64,000 nt of DNA, from NCBI GenBank assembly GCA_934089255.1, contig CAKOJI010000001.1, forward strand, positions 1-64,000. The letters run 5' to 3'. The position numbers and the translations under genes are program-made. The DNA comes from an uncultured Bacilli bacterium (lineage in GTDB: Bacteria > Bacillota_I > Bacilli_A > RF39 > UBA660). Position 1 is the stretch's first letter. Each line of letters starts with the position of its first letter. A model generated the notes under the pieces. The model searched no databases. It saw nothing but the letters and a program-made list of their open reading frames with translations, and was not told the DNA's origin. Positions 52,309 through 61,834 of this stretch are shown piece after piece.

Positions 52309-54480
52309 TTATATATTATTCATAACTAAGTCTTTTAAATTAGTCTTTCTAATCTCACTATAATCATTATTTACTGAATAAATAAATGCTTCACTACTAC
52401 CAATTATTATTAAACTTTTCTTAGCACGTGATACACCAGTATATATTAATTTATTATATAACATTTTATTATACGTTTTACTTATAGGCATAATAACATG
52501 ATCAAACTCACTACCCTGCGCTTTATGTATAGTTATAGCATACGCATGCTTTATACTAGATAATTCTTCCTTTTTAAAAGAAACAATATTATTATCAAAA
52601 TTAACTTTAATAAAATCACTCTTACTATTTATATCTATATCATATATAAAACCAATATCTCCATTATAAATACCCTTATCTACATCATTTACTAAGTTTA
52701 ATACTTTATCATTTACTCTATATATTATAGGTCCAATAACAACTTCTTTTAAATGATTACTATGTGGATTAAATATATTTTGTAATATAATATTTAAATT
52801 ATCTATACCAATCTCACCCTTATACATAGGTGCAAGTATTTGAATATTATTTTCATCTAAACCTTTATTAATAGACTTATTAGCAATATCAACTATTAAA
52901 TCTTTAATACTTCTAGTATTACATTCTATAAAATTATAATCATCTTTTTTATCTAAATAATCAGTTACATTTTTATTTTTAATTTCACTAGCTAAAACAG
53001 GTATATAAGAATTCTTACTTTGTCTATATATATTATTTAATTTTATATGATTAAATTTATTAGAATTTATTAAATCATTTAATATTAATCCAGGAGATAC
53101 ACTTGGTAATTGATGTTCATCACCTACTAAAACTAACTTTATATTCTTTCTTATACCTTTTAATAAACTATCAAAAAGAACAGTATCTATCATACTAGTT
53201 TCATCTACTATAATAAGTTCTTCATTAGTTTTATTAAATTCATTTATCCCAAACGTATTATTATCTTTATTCCATTTTAAATATCTATGTATAGTAGAAG
53301 AACCATACCCAGTAGTCTCACTCATTCTTTTACTAGCCCTACCAGTAGGAGCAATCAAAGCAAGTTTCATATTTAAAGCATCATCACTATATTTATAAAC
53401 ACTTTTATATAAATTAATTATACCTTTTATTATAGTAGTCTTACCAGTACCAGGTCCACCAGTAATTATTACTATATTATCATGAAATATGCTCTTTATA
53501 GCATTTTTCTGTTCTGTATTATAAGTAATATCTAAACTACTTTCTAAATCTTTTATCTTTTTATCTAAATTTTTTTCTAAATGTATAGGAGATAATTTAA
53601 TTTCTTTTAACCTATCAACTATATCTATTTCAGCATCATAATATTCTTTTAAATAATATTTATCATTATCTATAACAATTTTATATTCATTAGATAACAT
53701 GCTAAAATATTCATCACTACTTATTTTAATATTAAATTCATCATTTAATGCACGTATTATTTCTTCTTTATAAGAATACGTATCTCCTGTATTAAAAGTT
53801 ATTCTTTTCATAGTTTCTACAATACAAGCTAATATTCTTAAATTAGTAGTTTCTTTATAAATACTTAAATATATTCTATCTAAAGTTTTAAAATCTATAT
53901 CATTTATTAAACTATATATATTATTTTCTACTATATTAAGTATTCCATTACCATATATATTAATAAGTTTTAAACTATCTTTAATACTAAAACCATATTC
54001 TTTTAATTTAATAATAGTCTCATTAGACTCATAATATTTTAATATTGAATTATAAATACTTTTCTTTTTAGTTTCTGATAATTTTGGTATTAAATCTAAA
54101 TTATTTATATTATCCTTTATTTTTTCAATAGCATTATCTCCTAGTATCTCAACAATTTTAATTGCAGTTTTTTCACCACATCCTTTAATTAAAGAACTAG
54201 TTAAAAATTCTATAATTGCATCTTTTCCAGAAGGTAAAACTTTTTCATAACTAGCAACACTATATTGATATCCATATCTGTCGTGATATACTAAAGAACC
54301 ATATAATATATAAGTATCATCATTATTTAATGTATCAAAATAACCAGTAAAAGTTATAGTTTTTTTTATAAAGTTTTCCATCTCTGGATCATCAGTTACA
54401 CTTATTTTAAATAAACCAACATTATATCCAGTATCACTTTTAAATATAGATTGTTTAAATTTACCTTTTATATAGTTCAT
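52309..54480 (-). CDS. recD2: RecD2-type DNA helicase
   Basis: 723-aa superfamily 1B helicase for DNA repair in organisms without RecBC-type RecD. N-terminal OB-like and HhH domains (about 1-240), Walker A GGPGTGKTTI (about 337-346), LIVDETSMID (motif II), GDEHQLPSVSPG (motif III), C-terminal UvrD-like part with HAYAITIHKAQGSEFDHVI (motif V/VI) and YTGVSRAKK. Near full family length (RecD2 about 740-800). Confidence 0.95.
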   Translation of the reverse strand: MNYIKGKFKQSIFKSDTGYNVGLFKISVTDDPEMENFIKKTITFTGYFDTLNNDDTYILYGSLVYHDRYGYQYSVASYEKVLPSGKDAIIEFLTSSLIKGCGEKTAIKIVEILGDNAIEKIKDNINNLDLIPKLSETKKKSIYNSILKYYESNETIIKLKEYGFSIKDSLKLINIYGNGILNIVENNIYSLINDIDFKTLDRIYLSIYKETTNLRILACIVETMKRITFNTGDTYSYKEEIIRALNDEFNIKISSDEYFSMLSNEYKIVIDNDKYYLKEYYDAEIDIVDRLKEIKLSPIHLEKNLDKKIKDLESSLDITYNTEQKNAIKSIFHDNIVIITGGPGTGKTTIIKGIINLYKSVYKYSDDALNMKLALIAPTGRASKRMSETTGYGSSTIHRYLKWNKDNNTFGINEFNKTNEELIIVDETSMIDTVLFDSLLKGIRKNIKLVLVGDEHQLPSVSPGLILNDLINSNKFNHIKLNNIYRQSKNSYIPVLASEIKNKNVTDYLDKKDDYNFIECNTRSIKDLIVDIANKSINKGLDENNIQILAPMYKGEIGIDNLNIILQNIFNPHSNHLKEVVIGPIIYRVNDKVLNLVNDVDKGIYNGDIGFIYDIDINSKSDFIKVNFDNNIVSFKKEELSSIKHAYAITIHKAQGSEFDHVIMPISKTYNKMLYNKLIYTGVSRAKKSLIIIGSSEAFIYSVNNDYSEIRKTNLKDLVMNNI

Positions 54481-54567
54481 ATGATCACCTAATTATATAT
54501 TATAAATAATTTTTCTTTCTAAATCAATATAACATACATTTGTTCTTATGACAATATCATTTTAAAA

Positions 54568-54595
54568 AAAAATATAGATTAATCATCTATATCTA
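54568..54595 (-). terminator. divIVA terminator
   Basis: ATATAGAT/ATCTATAT stem overlapping the divIVA stop, with T run on the - strand. Confidence 0.8.
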
Positions 54596-55013
54596 ATTTA
54601 TCTATATCATCAACTAAATCTAATTGTGTTTCTAAAATATCTCTTAATCTTTTCTTAAATGTAATTATATTTCTTCTTAATTTTTCAGCATCTCTTCTAG
54701 CATTACTAGCTTCTAACAAAGCATTATTTACTATTCTATCAGCATTTCTTTTTGCATCTTCTATTAAATTCTTAGATTCACTTCTTGCAGAATTTCTTAT
54801 TTGTTGTCCTGCATCTTCTGCAACTAACAATGCTCTATTAAATGTACTTTCTAGATTCTTATAATGTTCTAATTCTGCTTTTAATTTATCTATTTCTAAA
54901 TCTTTAGCTTTCATATTATTAATCATAGTTTCAACTTGTTTAATAACATCATCTAAAAATTTATTAACTTCTTCTTTTTTATACCCAGTAAAAGAAGTAC
55001 TAAATTTTTCCAT
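54579..55013 (-). CDS. divIVA: DivIVA-family cell-division protein
   Basis: 144-aa coiled-coil protein that recognises curved membrane at septa and poles. N-terminus FSTSFTGYKKEEVNKFLDDV is the classic DivIVA lipid-binding start (usually F-xxx-xGYxxxEVdxFLd). Residues 30-135 form coiled coils. It directly follows sepF, a common Firmicute arrangement (here without ylmG/ylmH between). Confidence 0.95.
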   Translation of the reverse strand: MEKFSTSFTGYKKEEVNKFLDDVIKQVETMINNMKAKDLEIDKLKAELEHYKNLESTFNRALLVAEDAGQQIRNSARSESKNLIEDAKRNADRIVNNALLEASNARRDAEKLRRNIITFKKRLRDILETQLDLVDDIDKLDIDD

Positions 55014-55033
55014 ATAATCACATCCTAATTATT

Positions 55034-55450
55034 TTAGAAATCTATTTCATTATCATAATTTGTTTCGTTTTTTTCTTTTTTTTCGTTCTCACTCATTTTA
55101 CCTTGAATATTTACATTATTAGGTGTACACAAATAAATACCATTACCTAGTTTTTGTAAAGAACCACCAATTGCATAAATACAACCAGTTAAAAAATCTA
55201 TTAACCTCTTTGCTTGATCTGATGTAACTCTTTTCAAATTAACTACAACAGTATTTCTATTTTTTAAATAATCCGCTATTTGTTGACTTTCAGAATAAGC
55301 TCTTGGTTCTACAAGTATCATCTTACTACCATTTTTGCTTTCTTCTTCTTTTAATTGTTTATTACTCATTGTATAAAAACTATTTTCTACATTTTCATTA
55401 TTATTATCATCACCAGTAAATAGTGCTTTTTTTATGCCTTCAAACGCCAT
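55034..55450 (-). CDS. sepF: Cell-division protein SepF
   Basis: Anchors and bundles FtsZ at the septum. 138 aa: N-terminal amphipathic start (MAFEGIKKALF), linker, and the SepF core (VEPRAYSESQQIADYLKNRN, VNLKRVTSDQAKRLIDFLTG, YAIGGSLQKLGNGIYLCTP). Followed 20 bp later by divIVA. A GGAGG site precedes its ATG. Confidence 0.96.
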   Translation of the reverse strand: MAFEGIKKALFTGDDNNNENVENSFYTMSNKQLKEEESKNGSKMILVEPRAYSESQQIADYLKNRNTVVVNLKRVTSDQAKRLIDFLTGCIYAIGGSLQKLGNGIYLCTPNNVNIQGKMSENEKKEKNETNYDNEIDF

Positions 55451-55536
55451 AATTATATCCTCCTATGATTTACTATTTAAGTATATCACAAGTTATTATC
55501 GATAGCAAATAAAATTTTAAAAAAGAAATACACTAA

Positions 55537-56130
55537 TTATTCATATTCATTATTTAATTTAGGTATTTCAATTCGAGGTGTTAAAAATAATTTTATTATA
55601 TTTATTATTATATTAGTAACTATCCATACTATAAAAACCATACTAGATAATTCAAATATACTTAATAATAAATCCTGTTCATATATTTTTGTAATAGTAC
55701 TTAAATCAACAGTAATATCTTTCATAGCAATAACATTTGTTATAAATAAGAATTCTATAAAAATAGCAACCCATATATTTATATTTTTTTGTACACCTTC
55801 ATATTTTTTAATAGAATATATTTGAAAAAATATAGTAATTAATATCATAGTAAAATACTCTATTAAAGAAGGAAAATAAGCTAGTTTAACTAAATTAGTT
55901 ATATAAGTATCAACTATATTAAGTAACGGTTTATAATATTCAAAAGTACCATATAAAAGTATTAATATAATTGTTATAGCATATAACCTCTTAGTACTTT
56001 TACTATTATTACCATATATTAAATCTATTAATATTATTAAAACTAATAATAATATCATAAATATAAAAGAATTATCTTTTATAAAACTATATATTAAATT
56101 AATTTTATTTAATATAGTAGTATCAACCAT
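55537..56130 (-). CDS. Unknown polytopic membrane protein
   Basis: 197 aa with about five to six hydrophobic segments (20-38, 50-65, 87-105, 120-138, 160-185) and a short cytoplasmic tail (RIEIPKLNNEYE). No known transport motif. It follows the sortase gene by 14 bp on the same strand, so it belongs to the substrate-sortase operon; it might help secretion or anchoring. No family recognised. Confidence 0.7.
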   Translation of the reverse strand: MVDTTILNKINLIYSFIKDNSFIFMILLLVLIILIDLIYGNNSKSTKRLYAITIILILLYGTFEYYKPLLNIVDTYITNLVKLAYFPSLIEYFTMILITIFFQIYSIKKYEGVQKNINIWVAIFIEFLFITNVIAMKDITVDLSTITKIYEQDLLLSIFELSSMVFIVWIVTNIIINIIKLFLTPRIEIPKLNNEYE

Positions 56131-56144
56131 AATATCACCCCATT

Positions 56145-56768
56145 TTATTCTTTATTTATTAATACACCAACATAAACCGTTTGTGTTTCATTATTATTTT
56201 TTGTGCACGTAATTAACGTTACATTAGATTTATCTTTATATCTTTTTATTTCTACTTCTCCAGTTTTTGGTACTTCATAGATATTCCCTATTTGATAAGT
56301 ATATTTAATATTATTATATTCTATAATAACTACATCCCCAACAGATAAATTATGTAATTTATTAAAATATGAAACACTAGAATTACCAGAATGTGCTGCA
56401 AATATAACATTACCATTTTCTGTATCAGGATAATCTGATGCACTTAATATACTTATATTTTTATTTATAGTATTATATGGACTATCTTTTTTAGTAAAAC
56501 CTTTTTTTAAATTTATTTTAGGTATAGATAGATACCCAATATAAACACTCTCATTATTTTCATTAAAACTATAACTAGTATCTGGTTTATCCCCTGAATT
56601 ATTCTCATTTAATGATATATCATCATTACTAATTGGTTCATTATAATATAATTCATTCATATAGTCATATACCATAATTTTCTTCTCTTTAAAATACTCA
56701 GAACCAAAAATTACTATTCCAACTATAAGAATTATAAAACTAAATATTATTTTTAGATTTCTTGACAT
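56145..56768 (-). CDS. Sortase
   Basis: 207-aa transpeptidase that links surface proteins to peptidoglycan or to each other. N-terminal membrane helix (6-22), core domain from about 75 (IGYLSIPKINLKKGF), catalytic H126 (FAAHSGNSSVSYF) and C188 (TLITCTKNNN). The position where other sortases have the catalytic Arg reads NNNETQTVYVG with Gln196. It overlaps the end of its neighbour's gene by 29 bp, which encodes a protein with a C-terminal sorting-like region, its likely substrate. Class D-like by length. Confidence 0.9.
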   Translation of the reverse strand: MSRNLKIIFSFIILIVGIVIFGSEYFKEKKIMVYDYMNELYYNEPISNDDISLNENNSGDKPDTSYSFNENNESVYIGYLSIPKINLKKGFTKKDSPYNTINKNISILSASDYPDTENGNVIFAAHSGNSSVSYFNKLHNLSVGDVVIIEYNNIKYTYQIGNIYEVPKTGEVEIKRYKDKSNVTLITCTKNNNETQTVYVGVLINKE

Positions 56769-58419
56769 TTAATATTACCAAATATAAACCAGTACTTATT
56801 ACTATAGCTCCTACAATATATTTTAAAGTTGCATTTAAACTAGTTATAGGACAATCAATAACATTACTTAACCACTCTACAGTAGTTGTAGTATTAACTT
56901 CATTAGTTATTTCTATATCTTCATCATCTACATAATATGTATTATTTTCTTCATCATATTTTATATCATTATTATTATCATCAATAATAGTATCTTGATA
57001 ATTCTTTTTAGATAAACTTATACTATTTGCAAACACATAATCATCTTCATATTTTACTAATAAAGAGCCATTATTAGTTACTTTAAAATATAATTTATCT
57101 ATTTTATTTTTAGTATCAATAATATAATAAATTCCTTCTGTTAATTCAATTTCATAATTAGTATTATTACTTCTATAACTATTAACTAAAACTCCAGAAT
57201 TAGAATAAATTTTTATAATATTAGCACTATCATCTAAATCATTATATATGTTAATTTTTCTTTTTTTATCTTCTTCATTATTATTTATATTACTATTTTC
57301 TTTAACATCAACATATTGAATACTATTTGTATCTTTTACTTCAAATTTTGTCTTAGTTGGTAAATTATAATTATTAGTATTAGTTTTATTTACTAAAGTA
57401 TAAACTCCTTTACCTAATACATTTTTTAATTCTACATAATTATTTCTAGTAGTAAAAGTTTGTACTAAATTATCACTATAACAAGTACTATTAGTACAGT
57501 CACCACTATATATATTGTATGTTAAACCACTTATAAAATTTTCATTATCATTTAGAATACTAATTCTAACATTAGTACTACCAATTCCTTTTATATTAGC
57601 AGGGATACTTGCTTCCACGTTATTATAATTATTAGTATAGACTCTACCATATATTACACTATCATTACCATAATTTGAATAACTATAAGTAGTATTATTA
57701 TAAGCACTTCCGCTACTATAAATTTCAAAATCTTTTTCATTTATAGTAGTTAAACTTGAAACAGGTATTCTAACTTGGAATGATCCTTCTCCGTTACTAC
57801 TTACTGTATTATTAATTATTGAACTACTTGTTGGAGCATTGTATAGACTAACACTTGGAGTATTTCTTAAATTATTTGTTCTAACATTAATTACATTTGA
57901 ATAATAATAGTTTCCATTTTTCGTAAATGTTACATCTTTATTTATGAAATCAATAGTACTATTATTTTTTCCATATATTTTAGCATCATTAAATAACTTA
58001 TTTATAAAATAACAAAAAGTATCTGTAGTATTAGAAGAAATAGTTTCTTTTAAAGTACTACTTATATTATTAGTTCCCTTTAAATAATCTTGATACATAA
58101 GTATAGCAGCTTGTGCTATATAATAATTTTTGTAACTACTATTTGTTACATTACTATTATTGATTATATAAGTAAATCCTGGATCTGTTACTACTGCATT
58201 AGTTAATGTAGTGCTTGTATTAAAATATGTACCATAATTTAATACATAAACATTATAACCACTAGCTTGATTATAATAAATAGGTAACCCACTTATATAC
58301 TCATAACTATTACCTGTATTATAAACAGATATACTATTTGGATAACTTGCCGCATTTACTGAAGTTGCAAAACATATTATAGATAATATGCTTAATAAAA
58401 TTTTAGAAAATCTTTTCAT
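56740..58419 (-). CDS. Sortase-anchored surface protein with thioester-like domain
   Basis: 559 aa from MKRFSKILLS (ATG 58419), behind AGAGGTG. Signal peptide (1-24, ending VNA). Residues about 40-180 have the layout of bacterial thioester domains: VYVLNYG where the Cys is expected (V59) and YIAQAAILMYQDYL with the partner Gln103. Then two or three beta-sandwich (Ig/Cna-B-like) repeats to about 480. The end (CPITSLNATLKYIVGAIVIS) and a basic tail (KKSKNNI) form a sorting signal with an unusual C/P-x-T-S motif. Directly followed by, and overlapping, the sortase gene. Confidence 0.78.
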   Translation of the reverse strand: MKRFSKILLSILSIICFATSVNAASYPNSISVYNTGNSYEYISGLPIYYNQASGYNVYVLNYGTYFNTSTTLTNAVVTDPGFTYIINNSNVTNSSYKNYYIAQAAILMYQDYLKGTNNISSTLKETISSNTTDTFCYFINKLFNDAKIYGKNNSTIDFINKDVTFTKNGNYYYSNVINVRTNNLRNTPSVSLYNAPTSSSIINNTVSSNGEGSFQVRIPVSSLTTINEKDFEIYSSGSAYNNTTYSYSNYGNDSVIYGRVYTNNYNNVEASIPANIKGIGSTNVRISILNDNENFISGLTYNIYSGDCTNSTCYSDNLVQTFTTRNNYVELKNVLGKGVYTLVNKTNTNNYNLPTKTKFEVKDTNSIQYVDVKENSNINNNEEDKKRKINIYNDLDDSANIIKIYSNSGVLVNSYRSNNTNYEIELTEGIYYIIDTKNKIDKLYFKVTNNGSLLVKYEDDYVFANSISLSKKNYQDTIIDDNNNDIKYDEENNTYYVDDEDIEITNEVNTTTTVEWLSNVIDCPITSLNATLKYIVGAIVISTGLYLVILNVKKSKNNI

Positions 58420-58446
58420 ATCACACCTCTTTTTTCTATTTGGCAC

Positions 58447-59046
58447 CTATTATACACGTTTTTTATAAAAATGCAAGTTTTTCCATATACTCAAGAATTT
58501 AAATAAATTTTAGAATTAAATAATAATATTAAAAGAAAACTTCATCGTTTTATGAAACTATTCTACATTTTCAACTTGAATCATTTATTATTCACCATCC
58601 AAAAGCAAAAAACATTTTCACTACTTTTGTGTTCTTAACTTTATAACGACTTGTATCGCAATTTATTTTAAAATGTTTTAATATATTTTCCAATCAATTA
58701 ACTCAATATTTTTTTAAGTATTTTTTAAAATAGGGCTCTATCCGAAAATAGACCCCTTACAAAAATGATTTAACATTTTTTTCTTACATAGATAATATAT
58801 TATAAATATATTTCTATATCAAAAATTGTTCAGAACCCTACTGATAAATTTAACAAATCAGATACGATATTTAACATAAAATTTCTCCATTTCTTCATCG
58901 CACAATATCTATTTTTATAGTTAAAAAAAGATTAAGACATAAATTTTTACATTTTTTCTTAATCTTTTTACTTTTGTTAAATATCATTAACAGAAAATGT
59001 ATCGAATATTACTAATAAATAGTGATATTTTTAATATTTCATTAAA
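58447..59046. other. 600-bp gene-free region with terminator and hairpin
   Basis: No supported gene. A strong terminator lies at 58925-58969 (AAAAAGATTAAGA/TCTTAATCTTTTT, T run on the - strand), probably that of ppdK. Another hairpin, GGGCTCTAT (58733-58741) and ATAGACCCC (58748-58756), is the only GC-rich feature and may be the end of a lost insertion or a small RNA. - strand frames in 58500-58700 are full of stops. The rest is AT-rich and unremarkable. Confidence 0.6.
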
Positions 59047-61680
59047 TTACTTTTGACTATTTAACTTTATAGCAGCTTGAGCAGCAGCAAGTCTAGCAAT
59101 TGGAACTCTAAATGGAGAACAAGATACATAATCAAGTCCTATATTATGACAGAATTCAACACTTGCTGGATCTCCACCATGTTCACCACATATACCAACA
59201 TGTAAGTTTTCATTAACTGGTTTACCTAACTTAATAGCCATTTCCATTAATTTACCTACACCTTTTTGATCTAATTTAGCAAATGGATCATTTTCAAAGA
59301 TTTTAGTATCATAGTAAGCTCCTAAGAATTTACCAGCATCATCTCTTGAAAAACCATAAGTCATTTGAGTTAAATCATTTGTACCAAAGCAGAAGAAATC
59401 AGCGTCTTTAGCAATTTCATCAGCAGTAAGTGCAGCACGTGGTATTTCGATCATAGTACCAACTTTATAATCTAATTTAACATTAGCATCTTTAATTTCT
59501 TTATCAGCAGTTTCAACTACTATATCTTTAACATATTTTAATTCTTTTTCTTCACAAACAAGTGGAATCATTATTTCTGGAACAACTTTCCAATCAGAAT
59601 GTTTCTTTTGAACATTAATTGCAGCACGAATAACTGCTTTTGTTTGCATTTTTGCAATTTCTGGATAAGTTACTGCTAATCTACATCCACGATGTCCCAT
59701 CATTGGATTTACTTCGTGTAATGAAGATATTAAATTTTTAATATATTCAACACTCTTGCCTTGAGTTTTTGCAAGTTTTTCTATATCTTCTTCAGTTGTT
59801 GGAACAAATTCATGTAGAGGTGGATCTAAGTATCTAATAGTTACTGGACATCCTTCTAATGCTTCGTATAATTCTTCAAAATCACCTTGTTGATATGGAA
59901 GAATTTTATCTAATGCGGCTTCTCTTTCCTCAACAGTATCAGCACAAATCATTTCTCTACATGCAGCAATTCTATCACTTTCAAAGAACATGTGTTCTGT
60001 ACGACAAAGCCCAATTCCTTCAGCACCTAATTCACGAGCTTTTTTAGCATCTTTTGGAGTATCAGCATTTGTTTTAACTTTTAATGTTCTGAATTCATCA
60101 GCCCAAGCCATAACTCTACCAAATTCTCCTGCAATTTTTGCATCAACAGTTTTAATTAAACCATCATAGATATTTCCAGTTGTACCATCTAATGAAATAC
60201 AGTCACCTTCATGATAAGTTTTACCAGCTAAAGTAAACTTTTTATTTTCTTCATCCATAACTATTTCGCCACAACCAGATACACAACAAGTACCCATACC
60301 ACGAGCAACAACTGCAGCATGACTTGTCATTCCTCCACGAACAGTTAGAATACCTTGACTCGCTTTCATACCTGTAATATCCTCTGGAGATGTTTCTAAA
60401 CGAACTAGAACAACTTTTTCTCCTCTTTCATGCCATACCTCAGCATCTTCAGCAGTAAATACAATCTTACCACAAGCAGCACCTGGGGATGCACCTAAAC
60501 CTTTACCAATAGGAGTAGCTTTCTTTAATTCTGTTGCATCAAATTGTGGATGTAATAATGTATCTAAATTTCTTGGATCTATCATTGAAACAGCTTCTTC
60601 AGGAGTACGCATTCCTTCATCAACTAAATCACAAGCAATTTTTAAAGCAGCTTGAGCAGTTCTTTTACCGTTTCTTGTTTGTAACATATAAAGTTTTCCA
60701 TGTTCAACAGTAAATTCCATATCTTGCATATCTCTATAATGACTTTCTAAAGTCTTGCAAACTTCTTTAAATTCTTTAAATGCTTCTGGAAATTTTTGTT
60801 CCATTTCAGCTATATGCATTGGAGTTCTAACTCCCGCAACAACATCTTCACCTTGCGCATTAGTTAAGAATTCACCAAATAAACCTTTTTCTCCAGTTGC
60901 AGGATCTCTTGTAAATGCAACACCTGTTCCACAATCATCACCCATGTTACCGAATGCCATTGATTGTACATTTACTGCAGTTCCCCATGAATAAGGAATA
61001 TCATTATCTCTTCTATAAACATTTGCACGAGGATTATCCCAAGATCTAAATACAGCTTTTACAGCACCCATTAATTGTTCTTTTGGATCAGTTGGGAACT
61101 CACTACCGATTTTAGATTTGTATTCTTCTTTAAATAAACGAGCTAATTCTTTTAAGTCATCAGCATCAAGTTCAATATCTTGAGTAACTCCTTTTTTCTC
61201 TTTCATTTCATCAATAAGTTGTTCAAAGTATTTTTTACCAACTTCCATAACAACATCTGAATACATTTGAATAAATCTTCTATAACAATCCCATGCCCAT
61301 CTTGGATTATTAGATTTTGTAGCAATAGCTTCTACAACTTCTTCATTTAAACCTAAATTAAGAATTGTATCCATCATACCAGGCATACTAGCTCTAGCAC
61401 CACTACGAACAGATACTAATAATGGATTTTCTTTATCTCCAAATTTCTTTCCAGTTGTTTCTTCTAATTTTGTAATGTATTCATTGATTTGTCCTTGAAT
61501 TTCATCACTAATTTCTCTACCGTCATCATAGTACTTAGTACAAGCTTCAGTAGTAATAGTAAAACCTTGAGGTACAGGTAAACCAATACTAGTCATTTCT
61601 GCTAAATTAGCACCCTTTCCACCTAAAAGGTTTCTCATATCTTTATTTCCTTCTTTAAAGGAATATACATATTTTGTCAT
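59047..61680 (-). CDS. ppdK: Pyruvate, phosphate dikinase
   Basis: Interconverts pyruvate, ATP and Pi with PEP, AMP and PPi; in anaerobes it often replaces pyruvate kinase in glycolysis. 877 aa: N-terminal ATP-grasp domain (GKGANLAEM...PVPQGF), central phosphohistidine domain with GGMTSHAAVVARGMG, and the C-terminal PEP/pyruvate TIM barrel (GLCRTEHMFF, ATMIEIPRAALTAD). Start set at ATG 61680 (MTKYVYSF) behind GGAGGG. Codon use is more GC-rich than neighbours, as in highly expressed genes. Monocistronic. Confidence 0.98.
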   Translation of the reverse strand: MTKYVYSFKEGNKDMRNLLGGKGANLAEMTSIGLPVPQGFTITTEACTKYYDDGREISDEIQGQINEYITKLEETTGKKFGDKENPLLVSVRSGARASMPGMMDTILNLGLNEEVVEAIATKSNNPRWAWDCYRRFIQMYSDVVMEVGKKYFEQLIDEMKEKKGVTQDIELDADDLKELARLFKEEYKSKIGSEFPTDPKEQLMGAVKAVFRSWDNPRANVYRRDNDIPYSWGTAVNVQSMAFGNMGDDCGTGVAFTRDPATGEKGLFGEFLTNAQGEDVVAGVRTPMHIAEMEQKFPEAFKEFKEVCKTLESHYRDMQDMEFTVEHGKLYMLQTRNGKRTAQAALKIACDLVDEGMRTPEEAVSMIDPRNLDTLLHPQFDATELKKATPIGKGLGASPGAACGKIVFTAEDAEVWHERGEKVVLVRLETSPEDITGMKASQGILTVRGGMTSHAAVVARGMGTCCVSGCGEIVMDEENKKFTLAGKTYHEGDCISLDGTTGNIYDGLIKTVDAKIAGEFGRVMAWADEFRTLKVKTNADTPKDAKKARELGAEGIGLCRTEHMFFESDRIAACREMICADTVEEREAALDKILPYQQGDFEELYEALEGCPVTIRYLDPPLHEFVPTTEEDIEKLAKTQGKSVEYIKNLISSLHEVNPMMGHRGCRLAVTYPEIAKMQTKAVIRAAINVQKKHSDWKVVPEIMIPLVCEEKELKYVKDIVVETADKEIKDANVKLDYKVGTMIEIPRAALTADEIAKDADFFCFGTNDLTQMTYGFSRDDAGKFLGAYYDTKIFENDPFAKLDQKGVGKLMEMAIKLGKPVNENLHVGICGEHGGDPASVEFCHNIGLDYVSCSPFRVPIARLAAAQAAIKLNSQK

Positions 61681-61806
61681 ATCTCTACCCTCCATATTTA
61701 TCTGACTTATTTAGTATAACAAAACATCAAAAAAAATACAACGATTTAACCCTTTAAATTTTATTTTATATAAATCATAGTTCAATAAACTATATATAAA
61801 ATAAAA

Positions 61807-61829
61807 ATACTGTATTTAAATACAGTTTT
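61807..61829. terminator. Terminator of the prepilin-like gene
   Basis: Perfect stem ACTGTATTT/AAATACAGT with T-rich flanks on both strands. Confidence 0.8.
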
Positions 61830-61834
61830 TAATT

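Noticed and set aside
58500..58720. Transposase relic on the - strand
   Set aside because: Frames contain many stops and no transposase motif could be read; only the hairpin is reported.
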